DNA of 64,000 bases, from positions 62,001 to 126,000 of the forward strand of contig NZ_SOFS01000018.1 of assembly GCF_004402235.1 (NCBI RefSeq). The letters are read 5' to 3'. Of this stretch, positions 33,108 through 42,115 are shown piece by piece; position 1 is the stretch's first letter, and every line of letters starts with the position of its first letter. Both the position numbers and the translations under genes were made by a program. The notes beneath the pieces were generated by a model that ran no database searches, was not told the origin of the DNA, and saw nothing but the letters and a program-made list of their open reading frames with translations. Source of the DNA: Cryobacterium glucosi. Its GTDB lineage: Bacteria > Actinomycetota > Actinomycetes > Actinomycetales > Microbacteriaceae.

Positions 33108-34789
33108 CCGACCAGCACCCAGCCACCCCCACTGCCTCCGCCCGGGCTGAGTCCCCGCGCCGCCGGTGGGCCGGCCTCGTCTTCATCAGCATCGCCGTCG
33201 CGCTGATCATCGTCGACTCGACGATCATCAACGTCGCGATCCCCTCGATCGTGCGGGACCTCGCGATCACGTCGACCCAGGTGCAGTGGGTCCAGGAAAG
33301 CTACACCCTCGTCTTCGCAGCCCTCCTGCTCGTCTTCGGCACACTGGCCGACCGGTACGGGCGCCGTCGCATCCTGATCCTCGGCGTCGTGCTGTTCGCC
33401 GCGGCATCCGTTCTCGCGGCCCTGGCGCAATCGGGCGACCTGCTGATCGGCGCCCGCCTGATCCAGGGCATCGGCGGCGCGATGGTGCTCCCGACCACCC
33501 TGTCGCTGATCAACGCGAACTTCCGCGGCCGCGACCGCGGCATCGCCTTCGCGATCTGGGGCTCCACGATCGGCGGCATGGTCGCGGTCGGGCCGCTCCT
33601 CGGCGGCTGGCTGACCACGTACTTCTCCTGGCGCTGGGCCTTCGGCATCAATGTGCCGCTCGGTGTGATCATCGTCATCGGTGTGCTCGTCTTCGTCTCC
33701 GAGTCGAAGGATGCCGGCGAACCCCGCAGGGTCGACGTCGTCGGCGCCGTGCTCTCGGTGCTCACGAGCGCCAGCCTCGTCTTCGGACTCATCGAGGGAC
33801 GCAGCTACGGCTGGTGGCTGACGAACAAGCCCATGGTGATCGGCGGCTTCACCTGGCCGTATTCGATTTCCCCGATTCCGGTCGCCTTCGCGATCACCCT
33901 CCTCGCCGGCGCGGCGTTCATCCTGTGGGGCCTCTCCCGGCAGCGCGCAGGCAAGACCACCCTGCTCGCATTCTCACTGTTCCGGATCGCTTCATTCCGC
34001 AACGGGAATATCGCGGCGCTGATCGTGTCTCTCGGAGAGTTCGGCATCATTCTGTCCCTGCCGCTCTGGCTGCAGAACGTGCTCGGCTACGACGCGCTCC
34101 AGACCGGGTTCGTGCTGCTCGCGCTCGCAATCGGCTCCTTCGTCGCGAGCGGATTCGCCGGCGCATACGGCAACCGGGTGTCACCGGAAACGATCGTGCG
34201 GGTCGGAATCGTCCTGGAGATCCTCGGCGTCGCGGGGCTCGGCCTGGTGATCACGGCGGACGCCAGCTGGCTCGCGATCGTGCCGTTCCTCTTCGTCTAC
34301 GGGATGGGTGTCGGCCTCGCGACCGCCCAGCTGACCGGAGTCGTGCTCAAGGACGTTCCGGTCGAAAAGAGCGGACTAGGGTCCGGCACCTCCTCGACGG
34401 CGCGGCAGATCGGCTCCGCGCTCGGCATCGCGGTGCTCGGCACCGTGCTGTTCACCTCGGTCGGCGCCTCGCTGGACGCGAAACTCGCGGACGTGCCCGG
34501 GCTGCCGGAGTCTGCGCGCACCCAGGTCGTCGACGCGGTCGTCGACAGTGCCGGAGCGGCGATCCCCGCCCTCGAAGCACAGAGCCCCGCCGTGGCCACG
34601 GCCGCGCGCGACGCCTTCAGCGAGGGCACCCGGTACTCCGCGTTCGCGGCCGCCGGATTCCTTGTCCTCGGCCTGCTCGCGACGCTGCGGCTCTCGGGCA
34701 CGACGCCGCACCGCGACGGACGTGAGCCAGAAGCGGATGCCGGCGGAGAGGCATCCGCCGCCGTCACCACGGCGGGCGAGCCGGTCTAG
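33104..34789 (+). CDS. DHA2-family (EmrB/QacA) MFS drug exporter
   Basis: A 561-aa, 14-TM proton antiporter. Seen are motif D1 near TM1 (ALIIVDSTIINVAIPSI), QWVQESYTLVFAALLLVFGTLADRYGRRR split over TM2-loop (motif A), and RLIQGIGGAMVLPTTLSLI (motif C region). The C-terminal tail after residue 530 is Glu/Ala-rich. Substrates are probably hydrophobic drugs or metabolites. The start is taken at the ATGA overlap with the TspO-like gene, which implies a shared function such as export of a compound sensed by that protein. Confidence 0.92.
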   Translation: MTDQHPATPTASARAESPRRRWAGLVFISIAVALIIVDSTIINVAIPSIVRDLAITSTQVQWVQESYTLVFAALLLVFGTLADRYGRRRILILGVVLFAAASVLAALAQSGDLLIGARLIQGIGGAMVLPTTLSLINANFRGRDRGIAFAIWGSTIGGMVAVGPLLGGWLTTYFSWRWAFGINVPLGVIIVIGVLVFVSESKDAGEPRRVDVVGAVLSVLTSASLVFGLIEGRSYGWWLTNKPMVIGGFTWPYSISPIPVAFAITLLAGAAFILWGLSRQRAGKTTLLAFSLFRIASFRNGNIAALIVSLGEFGIILSLPLWLQNVLGYDALQTGFVLLALAIGSFVASGFAGAYGNRVSPETIVRVGIVLEILGVAGLGLVITADASWLAIVPFLFVYGMGVGLATAQLTGVVLKDVPVEKSGLGSGTSSTARQIGSALGIAVLGTVLFTSVGASLDAKLADVPGLPESARTQVVDAVVDSAGAAIPALEAQSPAVATAARDAFSEGTRYSAFAAAGFLVLGLLATLRLSGTTPHRDGREPEADAGGEASAAVTTAGEPV

Positions 34790-34837
34790 CACAGCGGACG
34801 CCGGGGCAGCGGCCGCCTCAACGCCGGGTCTCCGCGG

Positions 34838-35767
34838 CTAGGAGACCGGCGGCCCTGGTGTGGCCGGTGGCGGCTTCGCTGCGCTCCTGCGAGCGGGCTG
34901 CGGCTTCTGGTACGCCAGTTCCCCGCCCACCCTGCCGCCGTACGGACGACCGTGATCGGCGAATTCCTCGCGGAAGAACGCCATCCGCCACGGCCCGAGT
35001 TCGATGCGCGCGCCGGTGCGCAGAATCCGGCCCCCCTCTGACGGACGACTTCCGTCGATGCCCTGGGACTCCGTTCCCGGCGTGACGGGCCCGAGGGGAA
35101 AGAACACGTACTCGTCGTTCTGATCATGCCGGATCTCGGCGTGGATCGGGGAGAGACCGTCGAGCCTCAGATCGGCGTCCGGGCTCGATCCGATCGTCGT
35201 GGTCTCCGGCATGAGGTCGAATTGGCGGGGCGGCGTGCCGTCCCAGTTTTCCGACCCGACGACGAAGATCAGTCGGGGACGCCCGGATCCGCGGGTGTAG
35301 TGCGTGGTCGTCACGGTACGCCGGATGCGGCGGTCGAGCGTCGGTACCAGGGGGAAGAGGGTGGAGGGCGGCAAGGTCACGACCGGTGCCGGTTCTGCCC
35401 CGCCGGCGCGCCTGCGACGCCGCAGCAGCGGCGCCAGCGCCGCCCGGCTGCCGAGGGCGACATGCGCGGACCCGGTCAGGAGGCGCTGCAGCCGTTGAGC
35501 CGGGATCGCACCGAGCCGGACCACCAGCCCGTTCGGACCGCTCAGCGAGACCGAGAGCCCCCGTTCGGCCAGGTCTGCCGCGAGGGTACGGATCTCCTTG
35601 AGAGTGATCGTCCTCGTCTGCAGGAAGAGCTCTGGCCGGCTCGCGAAGATCTCGACGTCGGTGCCGGCGGCGGTGATCGTTCCCTGCATCCGTTCGCCGC
35701 CGTGCTGGCCGTCCGGCTCGGCAAGGGAGAAGGCGAGATCGATGTCCAGACGGGTGGTCGTTGCCAT
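34838..35767 (-). CDS. FHA-domain protein
   Basis: 309 aa. The C-terminal half holds a forkhead-associated fold: TTIGSSPDADLRLDGLSPIHAEI (Gly-Ser, Ser and His of the phosphothreonine pocket) with ILRTGARIELGPWRMAF after it. The N-terminal 110 residues form a separate alpha/beta unit (FASRPELFLQTRTITLKEIRTLAADLAERGLS), with an Arg-rich LLRRRRRAGG patch between them. It should bind Thr-phosphorylated proteins, as partner of an Ser/Thr kinase not in this window. The ATG starts 2 bp after the stop of the small gene upstream, so both are in one operon. Confidence 0.83.
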   Translation of the reverse strand: MATTTRLDIDLAFSLAEPDGQHGGERMQGTITAAGTDVEIFASRPELFLQTRTITLKEIRTLAADLAERGLSVSLSGPNGLVVRLGAIPAQRLQRLLTGSAHVALGSRAALAPLLRRRRRAGGAEPAPVVTLPPSTLFPLVPTLDRRIRRTVTTTHYTRGSGRPRLIFVVGSENWDGTPPRQFDLMPETTTIGSSPDADLRLDGLSPIHAEIRHDQNDEYVFFPLGPVTPGTESQGIDGSRPSEGGRILRTGARIELGPWRMAFFREEFADHGRPYGGRVGGELAYQKPQPARRSAAKPPPATPGPPVS

Positions 35768-35769
35768 GG

Positions 35770-36045
35770 TCAGTGGGCGAGGGACTCGGCGGTCGGGCCT
35801 TCGCTCGTCGTGACGCGGAGGGTCCCGTTCAGCTTCCATGTCGCCCGCGGGGCGTCCGGTCCGATGTCCCGGGGGACTTCGACGGCCATGTCGATGAAGG
35901 TGTAGTTGATCACGGCGCTCTTGCCGGTCAGGTACGACCACATCTCTTTCCCGAGGTCGGTCCAGTCCTGGATGATGTGGCCGTCGGGGCCCGTCGCCGT
36001 TCCGGCCGTGTCGTCGCTCGTGCTCGTGCTGGTGGTTTCGCTCAC
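35770..36045 (-). CDS. Small conserved hypothetical protein upstream of the FHA gene
   Basis: A 91-aa protein I do not recognise. The first 28 residues are Thr/Ser/Asp-rich and probably disordered; the rest (DWTDLGKEMWSYLTGKSAVINYTF, VEVPRDIGPDAPRATWKLNGTL) looks like a compact beta-rich domain. GTG 36045 has AGAAGGA 6 nt upstream and is preferred to the ATG at 36135. The 2-bp gap to the FHA gene suggests a common function, perhaps a ligand or regulator of the FHA protein. The 218-bp upstream region shows a short imperfect hairpin near 36098-36122 and no clear -10 for this strand. Confidence 0.62.
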   Translation of the reverse strand: MSETTSTSTSDDTAGTATGPDGHIIQDWTDLGKEMWSYLTGKSAVINYTFIDMAVEVPRDIGPDAPRATWKLNGTLRVTTSEGPTAESLAH

Positions 36046-36230
36046 GGTGTGTCCTTCTGATTTCGTCGATGAGGATGCGGAGTCCGACGTCGAGGAAACC
36101 CTCCGGGGCACCCCGTGAGGGGGAAGCCCGGCCACGTCAACACTGCCGTTGGGTCGAGGCTAGTGGGCGACTTCGCGCAGCGGGGGATTCCACAGCCTGC
36201 TCACAGCACCCGTACGTCGGTGGCTTCGGT

Positions 36231-36236
36231 TAGCCT
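36231..36236 (+). promoter_or_regulatory. -10 element (TAGCCT) before the nuclease-helicase gene
   Basis: TAGCCT fits TANNNT and lies 27 nt before the GTG start at 36264. The -35 is not evident. Confidence 0.4.
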
Positions 36237-36263
36237 CGGGGCAGATCCTTTCGGGAGGCCGCC

Positions 36264-39200
36264 GTGTTCCTGCTTGACCCTGTCACCGTCGTGTACTCGG
36301 CGAGCGACCTGAGCGCGGCCGCGGTCTGCGAGTGGGCCGTGATGCGCCGGCTCGACGCCCGCCTCGGGCGGATCGACCCGGTTCCGGACCCCGCGGACGC
36401 CATGCTCGCGCGCACCGCGGAACTCGGCGACGCCCACGAACTGCGGATGCTGAACCGGCTCCGTTCGACCGGGCCCGTCGTCGAGATCGAGCGTCCGGCC
36501 CGCGCCGAGCGCGCTGCGATCCTCGAAGCCGCCCGGCTGAGTGCCGAGGCCCTCCGAGCCGGCGCCGCGGTGGTGTTCCAGGCCGCCTTCTTCGACGGGC
36601 GTTTCCTCGGGTACGCGGATTTCATCATCCGCTTGCCGGAGCAGGGCGATTCGGCGGAAAGCGCCGCGGCGGGGCCGAGCTATGAGGTCTACGACACGAA
36701 ACTGGCCCGCTCGGCCAAGGTGACCGCGCTGCTGCAACTCGCGGCGTACAGCGACCAGTTGGAACGCCTCGGTATCCGCACCGGCGACCGGGTGCACCTC
36801 CTTCTCGGCGACGGGCGCACGAGTTCGCACAGGCTGGCCGACATCCTTCCGGTGTACCGGGCCAGGCGGGCCAGGCTCGAGGGCCTGATCGACGAACGCC
36901 TCGCCGACGCCGCGCCGACCCCCTGGGGCGACGCCCGGTACGTCGCCTGCGGACGCTGCGCGGTCTGTGAGGAGCAGGTGCAACTGCACCGGGACGTGCT
37001 CCTGGTCGCCCGGCTGCGGCTCTCGCAGCGTGCCCGCCTGCGCGCTGCGGGGATCGGGACGATCGAGGAGCTCGCCGCATCTGCGGGGCCCGTCGCCGGG
37101 ATCACCGATTCGACGCTCGCGACCCTGCGCGCACAGGCCAGTCTTCAGCTCGACCCGCACCCCGGCCGACCGCTCGCCTGGCAGGTGACCAATCCGCCGG
37201 CGCTCGCCGCACTTCCGCGGCCGAGCCAGGGGGATATCTTCTTCGACTTCGAGGGCGATCCCCTGTACCAGGAGGGAGCGGACGACGCCTCAGCCGGCAC
37301 CGTGGTGTGGGGCCTCGACTACCTGTTCGGCCTCGTGGAACCCGACGACACCTTCCGCGCCTTCTGGGCGCACAGCCACGCCGAGGAACGCCAGGCCCTC
37401 ATCGGCTTCCTCGCCTACGTGCACGAACGACGGGAACGGTACCCCGACCTGCACATCTACCATTACGCCCCCTACGAGCGCACCCACCTGCTCAGCCTCG
37501 CCGCGCGGCACGGCGTCGGAGAGGACACCGTCGACGACCTGCTCCGCAACCACGTGCTCGTCGACCTGTACCCGATCGTGCGGCAGGGCCTCCGGGTCGG
37601 CAGCCGCAGCTACTCGCTCAAGAAGCTCGAGCCGCTGTACATGGGGGAGGAGGCCAGGGAGGGCGTCGACAACGCCGCAGACTCGATCGCCGAGTACGCG
37701 CACGCGGGCGAGCTCCTCGCCGCCGGCGAGGCGGATGCCGCTGCGGCCGTCCTCGAGGACATCGCGCGGTACAACGCCTACGACTGCCGGTCGACGCGGC
37801 GGCTGCGGGACTGGCTCCTCGACCGGGCCGCGGACAACGGTGCCTTCGACGACGGTGCCGCCGACGACGGTGCCGCCGGACGCCTCGGTGCCTCGGGCGA
37901 TGCCGGCGTCGCGGCTCGTGCCGGCGAGCTCGCGATCGCGGTCCCCGAGCGGGAACCCGACCCGGTCTACCTCGAACTGACCGCCCTGCTCGAACAGGTG
38001 CCGCCGACCGGCCGCACGAGCGACGAGACCGCGCTCGCCCTCGCGGCCGCGGCCATCGACTACCATCGCCGCGAACAGAAATCGTTCTGGTGGGACCACT
38101 TCGCCAGGCTCGCGTCGCCCCTCGAGGACTGGTCGGACACCAGGGACGTCTTCTCGGTCGTGCGGGCCACCGTCGAGATCGGCTGGCACCGCGAGGGCAG
38201 GCAGGTCCTCGACCGGCGCCTGCTCCGGCTCGCGGGCACCCCGGCGCCCGGAAGCTCGCTCAAGGCCGGGCAACAGCCGTTCCTCGTCTACGACCCGCCG
38301 TATCCGCCGATCCGGCGGAGCGACGAGCCGGGCGCCCGCACCGCCCACAACAAGGCGACCATCGTGCAGGTGGGCGACGACGGCGGATTCGGCGGCACCA
38401 TCGACGACGGCGTCCTCGATGGCGGTGCCCTCGACGACGGCGTGATCTTCGTCGACGAGATCCTCGAACGCGACGCGCCCCACCACGACGCGCTCCCTGT
38501 CGCCGTCACTCCGGGGACTCCGCCGCAGCCCGGCAGCCAGGTCGGCGCGATCTCCCAGTGGGGCAGGGCCGTGCTGTCCGCATGGCCGCTGCCGCTCGCG
38601 GATGCCGCGTTCGACATCCTGCGCCGGGTGCCGCCGCGACTGCGCGGGGGCGCCACCCTGCCTGTCGTTACCGCAGGAGACACCCCGGGCGCCATCCGCG
38701 ATGCCGTGCTGGCCCTCGATCACTCCTACCTTGCCGTCCAGGGCCCGCCCGGAACCGGGAAGACCTTCGTCGGCTCGCGGGTGATCGCCGACCTCGTGGT
38801 CCGGCACGGCTGGAAAATCGGCGTCGTCGCGCAGTCGCATGCGGCCGTCGAGAACATGCTGCGGGCGGTGGTCGAGGCGGGCGCCGGAGTCGGGCTCGAC
38901 CCGGACCGCGTCGGCAAACGGCCGAAGAAGGGCGAAGAAGGCACTGCCGTTCCGTGGCTCGCCCTCGATGTCAAGGGTCTCGCCGCTTTCACCGGCCGGT
39001 CGGACGGCTGGGTACTCGGCGGGACGGCCTGGGACTTCAGCAACGCCGACCGGATCCCGCGCGGCTCCCTCGACCTGCTCGTGATCGACGAGGCCGGGCA
39101 GTACTCCCTCGCGAGCACGATTGCCGCGGCCGTCTCGGCGGAGCGGCTGCTGCTTCTCGGCGACCCGCAGCAGTTGCCGCAGGTCAGCCAGGGCACGCAC

Positions 39201-39866
39201 CCCGAGCCCGTCGACCTCTCCGCGCTCGGCTGGCTCACGGACGGGCATCGGGTGCTCCCCGCCGAGCTCGGGTATTTCCTCGCGACGAGCTGGCGGATGC
39301 ACCCGGCCGTCTGCGCTCCTGTTTCGGCGCTCTCCTACGAGGGCAAACTCCGCTCGCACCCCTCCGACCGCGCCCTGGCCGGAGTGGAACCGGGGCTGCA
39401 TCCCGTTCCGGTGCGCCACACGGACAACGCGACCTCGTCGATCGAAGAAGCGGATGTCGTGATCGGGCTCGTCCGCGACGCCATCGGCCGGCCGTGGACA
39501 TCCGCCGGGCGAACGGTCCCGCTCGGGGAGGCGGACGTGATCGTGGTCGCTCCGTACAACGCCCAGGTCGCCCTGATCAGGGAACGACTCCGGGCGGCCG
39601 GCCTCTCCTCGGTCCCGGTCGGCACGGTCGACAAATTCCAGGGCAGGGAGGCCGCGGTCGCGATCGTCTCGCTCGCGGCGTCGTCCGCGGAGGAGGTGCC
39701 GCGCGGCCTCGAATTCCTGCTGCTCGCGAACCGGCTCAACGTCGCCATCTCGCGCGCGCAGTGGGCGGCGTGGCTCGTCTACTCGCCCGCGCTCACGGAC
39801 TCGCTGCCGCACAGCGTCGAGGCGCTCGCCCAGTTGAGCGCTTTCATCACACTCGTCGGCTCGTAG
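36264..39866 (+). CDS. TM0106-type RecB-like nuclease fused to superfamily 1 helicase
   Basis: 1200 aa. N-terminal PD-(D/E)xK nuclease: FFDGRFLGYADFI, VYDTKLARSAK (D, K), LLQLAAYSDQLERL (QxxxY motif), and a Cys cluster VACGRCAVC near residue 230 that may hold an Fe-S cluster. An RNase-H-like segment follows (DIFFDFEGDP, residues 325-530). The C-terminal half is a Dna2/Upf1-like helicase: GPPGTGKTFVGSRVI, VIDEAGQYSLAST, GDPQQLPQVSQGTHPE, TVDKFQGREAAVAIVS, LLLANRLNVAISRAQ. Asp/Gly-rich repeats (DDGAADDGAAG; DDGVLDGGALDDG) lie in the linkers. GTG 36264 has GGGAGG 6 nt upstream. Probable DNA repair or defence role. Confidence 0.88.
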   Translation: MFLLDPVTVVYSASDLSAAAVCEWAVMRRLDARLGRIDPVPDPADAMLARTAELGDAHELRMLNRLRSTGPVVEIERPARAERAAILEAARLSAEALRAGAAVVFQAAFFDGRFLGYADFIIRLPEQGDSAESAAAGPSYEVYDTKLARSAKVTALLQLAAYSDQLERLGIRTGDRVHLLLGDGRTSSHRLADILPVYRARRARLEGLIDERLADAAPTPWGDARYVACGRCAVCEEQVQLHRDVLLVARLRLSQRARLRAAGIGTIEELAASAGPVAGITDSTLATLRAQASLQLDPHPGRPLAWQVTNPPALAALPRPSQGDIFFDFEGDPLYQEGADDASAGTVVWGLDYLFGLVEPDDTFRAFWAHSHAEERQALIGFLAYVHERRERYPDLHIYHYAPYERTHLLSLAARHGVGEDTVDDLLRNHVLVDLYPIVRQGLRVGSRSYSLKKLEPLYMGEEAREGVDNAADSIAEYAHAGELLAAGEADAAAAVLEDIARYNAYDCRSTRRLRDWLLDRAADNGAFDDGAADDGAAGRLGASGDAGVAARAGELAIAVPEREPDPVYLELTALLEQVPPTGRTSDETALALAAAAIDYHRREQKSFWWDHFARLASPLEDWSDTRDVFSVVRATVEIGWHREGRQVLDRRLLRLAGTPAPGSSLKAGQQPFLVYDPPYPPIRRSDEPGARTAHNKATIVQVGDDGGFGGTIDDGVLDGGALDDGVIFVDEILERDAPHHDALPVAVTPGTPPQPGSQVGAISQWGRAVLSAWPLPLADAAFDILRRVPPRLRGGATLPVVTAGDTPGAIRDAVLALDHSYLAVQGPPGTGKTFVGSRVIADLVVRHGWKIGVVAQSHAAVENMLRAVVEAGAGVGLDPDRVGKRPKKGEEGTAVPWLALDVKGLAAFTGRSDGWVLGGTAWDFSNADRIPRGSLDLLVIDEAGQYSLASTIAAAVSAERLLLLGDPQQLPQVSQGTHPEPVDLSALGWLTDGHRVLPAELGYFLATSWRMHPAVCAPVSALSYEGKLRSHPSDRALAGVEPGLHPVPVRHTDNATSSIEEADVVIGLVRDAIGRPWTSAGRTVPLGEADVIVVAPYNAQVALIRERLRAAGLSSVPVGTVDKFQGREAAVAIVSLAASSAEEVPRGLEFLLLANRLNVAISRAQWAAWLVYSPALTDSLPHSVEALAQLSAFITLVGS

Positions 39867-39889
39867 ACCAGCGACGAGCATACAAAAAA

Positions 39890-39920
39890 GGAAGCACCCC
39901 CGAATACCGAGGGTGCTTCC
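39890..39920 (-). terminator. Rho-independent terminator of ptsH
   Basis: A 10-bp stem GGAAGCACCC/GGGTGCTTCC (39890-39899 with 39911-39920) and an 11-nt loop. On the minus strand it is followed by CTTTTTTGTA, a clear U-tract. It sits 19 bp after the ptsH stop, and the same stem may also stop the convergent helicase transcript. Confidence 0.88.
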
Positions 39921-39938
39921 TGTTGTTCCGGTGGAGTA

Positions 39939-40217
39939 TTACTCGGCGTCGAGGTCCGTCTCGAGGATCTTGACGAGGGCTTCGAGCGCCTCGTCGGCTC
40001 CGTCGCCTTCCGCGCGCAGCACGACGACGTCGCCGTTGGCCGCACCGAGGCTCATCAGGCTCAGGATGCTCGAGGCGTCCATGGCGTCTTCAGCAGGCTC
40101 GCCCTCCATCGCGATGGTGACCTCGATCGGCAGTTCGCCGACGGCGGCCGCAAAAATGGACGCGGGACGGGCATGCAGGCCGACTCGGCTGGCAATGGTG
40201 GCTGTGCGTTCGGACAT
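39939..40217 (-). CDS. ptsH: HPr phosphocarrier protein
   Basis: A 92-aa PTS phosphocarrier. The active His is H15 in RVGLHARPAS. The regulatory-serine region reads DASSILSLMSLGA, as in Gram-positive HPr. It accepts phosphate from enzyme I and hands it to the EIIA domain, here most likely FruA. AGGAGGAA precedes the ATG. It follows ptsI by 90 bp with no hairpin between them. Confidence 0.96.
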   Translation of the reverse strand: MSERTATIASRVGLHARPASIFAAAVGELPIEVTIAMEGEPAEDAMDASSILSLMSLGAANGDVVVLRAEGDGADEALEALVKILETDLDAE

Positions 40218-40307
40218 AATTCCTCCTGGTTGATACTCGACGACGGTCGTGCTCGACGATACTGCGGGCTGACTGGAGTGGTGCGGGGAGCGGTTACGCG
40301 TGTGCGG

Positions 40308-41996
40308 TTACAGACCCAGCTCTTCAAGTATGGGCAATCCGGCGCGCACGCGCTTGCGGGCCTCGGTCGGATTCGGCGCAGACACCGCGAGGACCGCGAG
40401 CTTCTTGGCATCGTCGAGGGTGACGGACTTCAGCACGGCTCCGACAGCGGAGAGCGAACGGGAGGTCATCGACAGGGTCGCGACCCCGAGTCCGACGAGC
40501 ACGACGGCGAGCACGGGGTCGGCTGCGGCCTCGCCGCAGACGCCGACGGGCTTGTTGTTGCCTTCGGCGATCGAGCCTTCGACGGTGAGTCCGATGAGCT
40601 TGAGCACGGCAGGCTGCCACGGGGAGTTCAGCGCGGCGAGAGTGCCGAGCTGGCGGTCGGCGGCCATCGTGTACTGGGTGAGGTCGTTCGTGCCGAGGCT
40701 GACGAAGTCGACTTCACCGAGGATCCGGTCCGCGAGGAGCGCGGCGGAGGGGACCTCGACCATGACGCCGGGGATCTTGAGCCCTGCGGTGGCGCACATC
40801 GCAGCGAACTCCGCGGCTTCCTCCGGCGTCGCGATCATCGGGGCCATCACCCAGACGCTGGTCGAGGAACCTTCGGCGGCCTGGGCGATCGCGGTGAGCT
40901 GGCGGGCCAGCACCCCAGGGGTGGTCAGGTCGGTGCGGTATCCGCGCACGCCGAGCGAGGGGTTGGGCTCGCTCGTGTCGGTCAGGAACGGCAGCGGCTT
41001 GTCGGCGCCGGCGTCGAGGGTGCGTACGACGACCTTCTGGCCGGGGAACGCGTCGAACACACCGCGGTAGGCGATGACCTGTTCTTCGATCGTGGGCTCG
41101 GTCTCGCGCTCGAGGAAGCAGAACTCGGTGCGGAGCAGTCCGACGCCCTGGGCGCCGGCTTCGGCAGCCTTGACGGCGTCCTTGGCTCCGCCGACGTTGG
41201 CGAGCAAGGGGACGAGGTGGCCGTCCGCGGTGCGACCGTTGCCATCGAAGACGGCGAGGATCGCTGCGGCGGTCTTCCAGGCTTCCACGGCGGCGATTTC
41301 CTCGGCGCCGGGCTCGAGGGAGAGGAGGCCGGCCGCGCCGTCAACGTACACCTCGATGCCGTCTTCGAGGGCGTCGACGCCGGGGGCTGCGACGACGGCC
41401 GGGAGGCCGAGGGCGCGGGCGATGATCGCGGTGTGGGACTGCGGTCCGCCGCCGGAGGTGACGAGGGCGAGGATCTTCTCCGGGTCCAGGGTCGCGGTGT
41501 CAGCGGGGGCGAGGTCCTCTGCGACGAGGATGAACGGTGCGTCGGCGAGGGGGATGCCCGGCGCGGGAACACCGCGGAGCTCTGCGACGATACGGGCGCG
41601 CACGTCGAGGACGTCCGTTGCCCGCTCGGCCATATACCCGCCGAGGTTGATCAGCATCTCGGCGACGGAGGCGCCGGACTCCCAGATCGACCGCTCGGCG
41701 GACAGGCCGGTCTTGATCAGCTTGATGGCCGCCTTGATCAGCATCGGGTCCGTCGCCATCAGCGCGGTGGCCTCGAGGACGGCCTTGCTCGCGCCGGTCG
41801 CTCCCGCTGCGCGGTTCTGTAACTCGACCTGCACGGTCTTGGCAGAGGCACGCAGCAGTTCGGCGGCGGCATCCGCTGAGAGGGACGCGGCCAATCGTTC
41901 TCCGGCCGGGGGTTCACTGACCGGTTTGGGCATCTGCCGAATCGATCCGATGATCCGCCCGGGACTGACGCCCACGCCGGAGAAGTTCTGCTGCAC
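40308..41996 (-). CDS. ptsI: PTS enzyme I (phosphoenolpyruvate-protein phosphotransferase)
   Basis: 562 aa. It takes phosphate from PEP on a His and passes it to HPr. The phospho-His is H188 in SGGGPQSHTAIIARALG. The C-terminal PEP-binding barrel has GVGLLRTEF, MVEVPSAAL, DFVSLGTNDLTQYTMAADR and GVCGEAAADP (catalytic Cys). GTG 41996 has AGAGG about 9 nt upstream. It lies between fruA and ptsH, so the general PTS proteins are grouped with the fructose system. Confidence 0.95.
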   Translation of the reverse strand: MQQNFSGVGVSPGRIIGSIRQMPKPVSEPPAGERLAASLSADAAAELLRASAKTVQVELQNRAAGATGASKAVLEATALMATDPMLIKAAIKLIKTGLSAERSIWESGASVAEMLINLGGYMAERATDVLDVRARIVAELRGVPAPGIPLADAPFILVAEDLAPADTATLDPEKILALVTSGGGPQSHTAIIARALGLPAVVAAPGVDALEDGIEVYVDGAAGLLSLEPGAEEIAAVEAWKTAAAILAVFDGNGRTADGHLVPLLANVGGAKDAVKAAEAGAQGVGLLRTEFCFLERETEPTIEEQVIAYRGVFDAFPGQKVVVRTLDAGADKPLPFLTDTSEPNPSLGVRGYRTDLTTPGVLARQLTAIAQAAEGSSTSVWVMAPMIATPEEAAEFAAMCATAGLKIPGVMVEVPSAALLADRILGEVDFVSLGTNDLTQYTMAADRQLGTLAALNSPWQPAVLKLIGLTVEGSIAEGNNKPVGVCGEAAADPVLAVVLVGLGVATLSMTSRSLSAVGAVLKSVTLDDAKKLAVLAVSAPNPTEARKRVRAGLPILEELGL

Positions 41997-42014
41997 GGTT
42001 TAACCTCTATTCTC

Positions 42015-42049
42015 GCGTGGGAATTGGTTGCCCACGGTAACGATGTTAC
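42015..42049 (-). promoter_or_regulatory. Inverted repeats upstream of ptsI
   Basis: Two small inverted repeats lie here: CGTGGG/CCCACG (42015-42020, 42031-42036) and GTAAC-GAT-GTTAC (42037-42049). They may be operator half-sites for ptsI. No canonical promoter is recognised. Confidence 0.35.
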
Positions 42050-42086
42050 GCGGCGGCCGGTACGGATCACGTATCGGCCGCCGCGT
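42048..42086. terminator. Long stem-loop between fruA and ptsI
   Basis: A 12-bp perfect GC stem (42048-42059 with 42075-42086), one G-T pair, and a further 4-bp stem around a 5-nt loop. It lies 30 bp after the fruA stop. The only T-run (TTTTC) is on the + strand, so it is not a classical intrinsic terminator for the fru transcript; it may limit read-through into ptsI or stabilise the fru mRNA 3' end. Confidence 0.55.
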
Positions 42087-42115
42087 TTTCATGCGGTGAT
42101 GGTACTACTGGTTGT

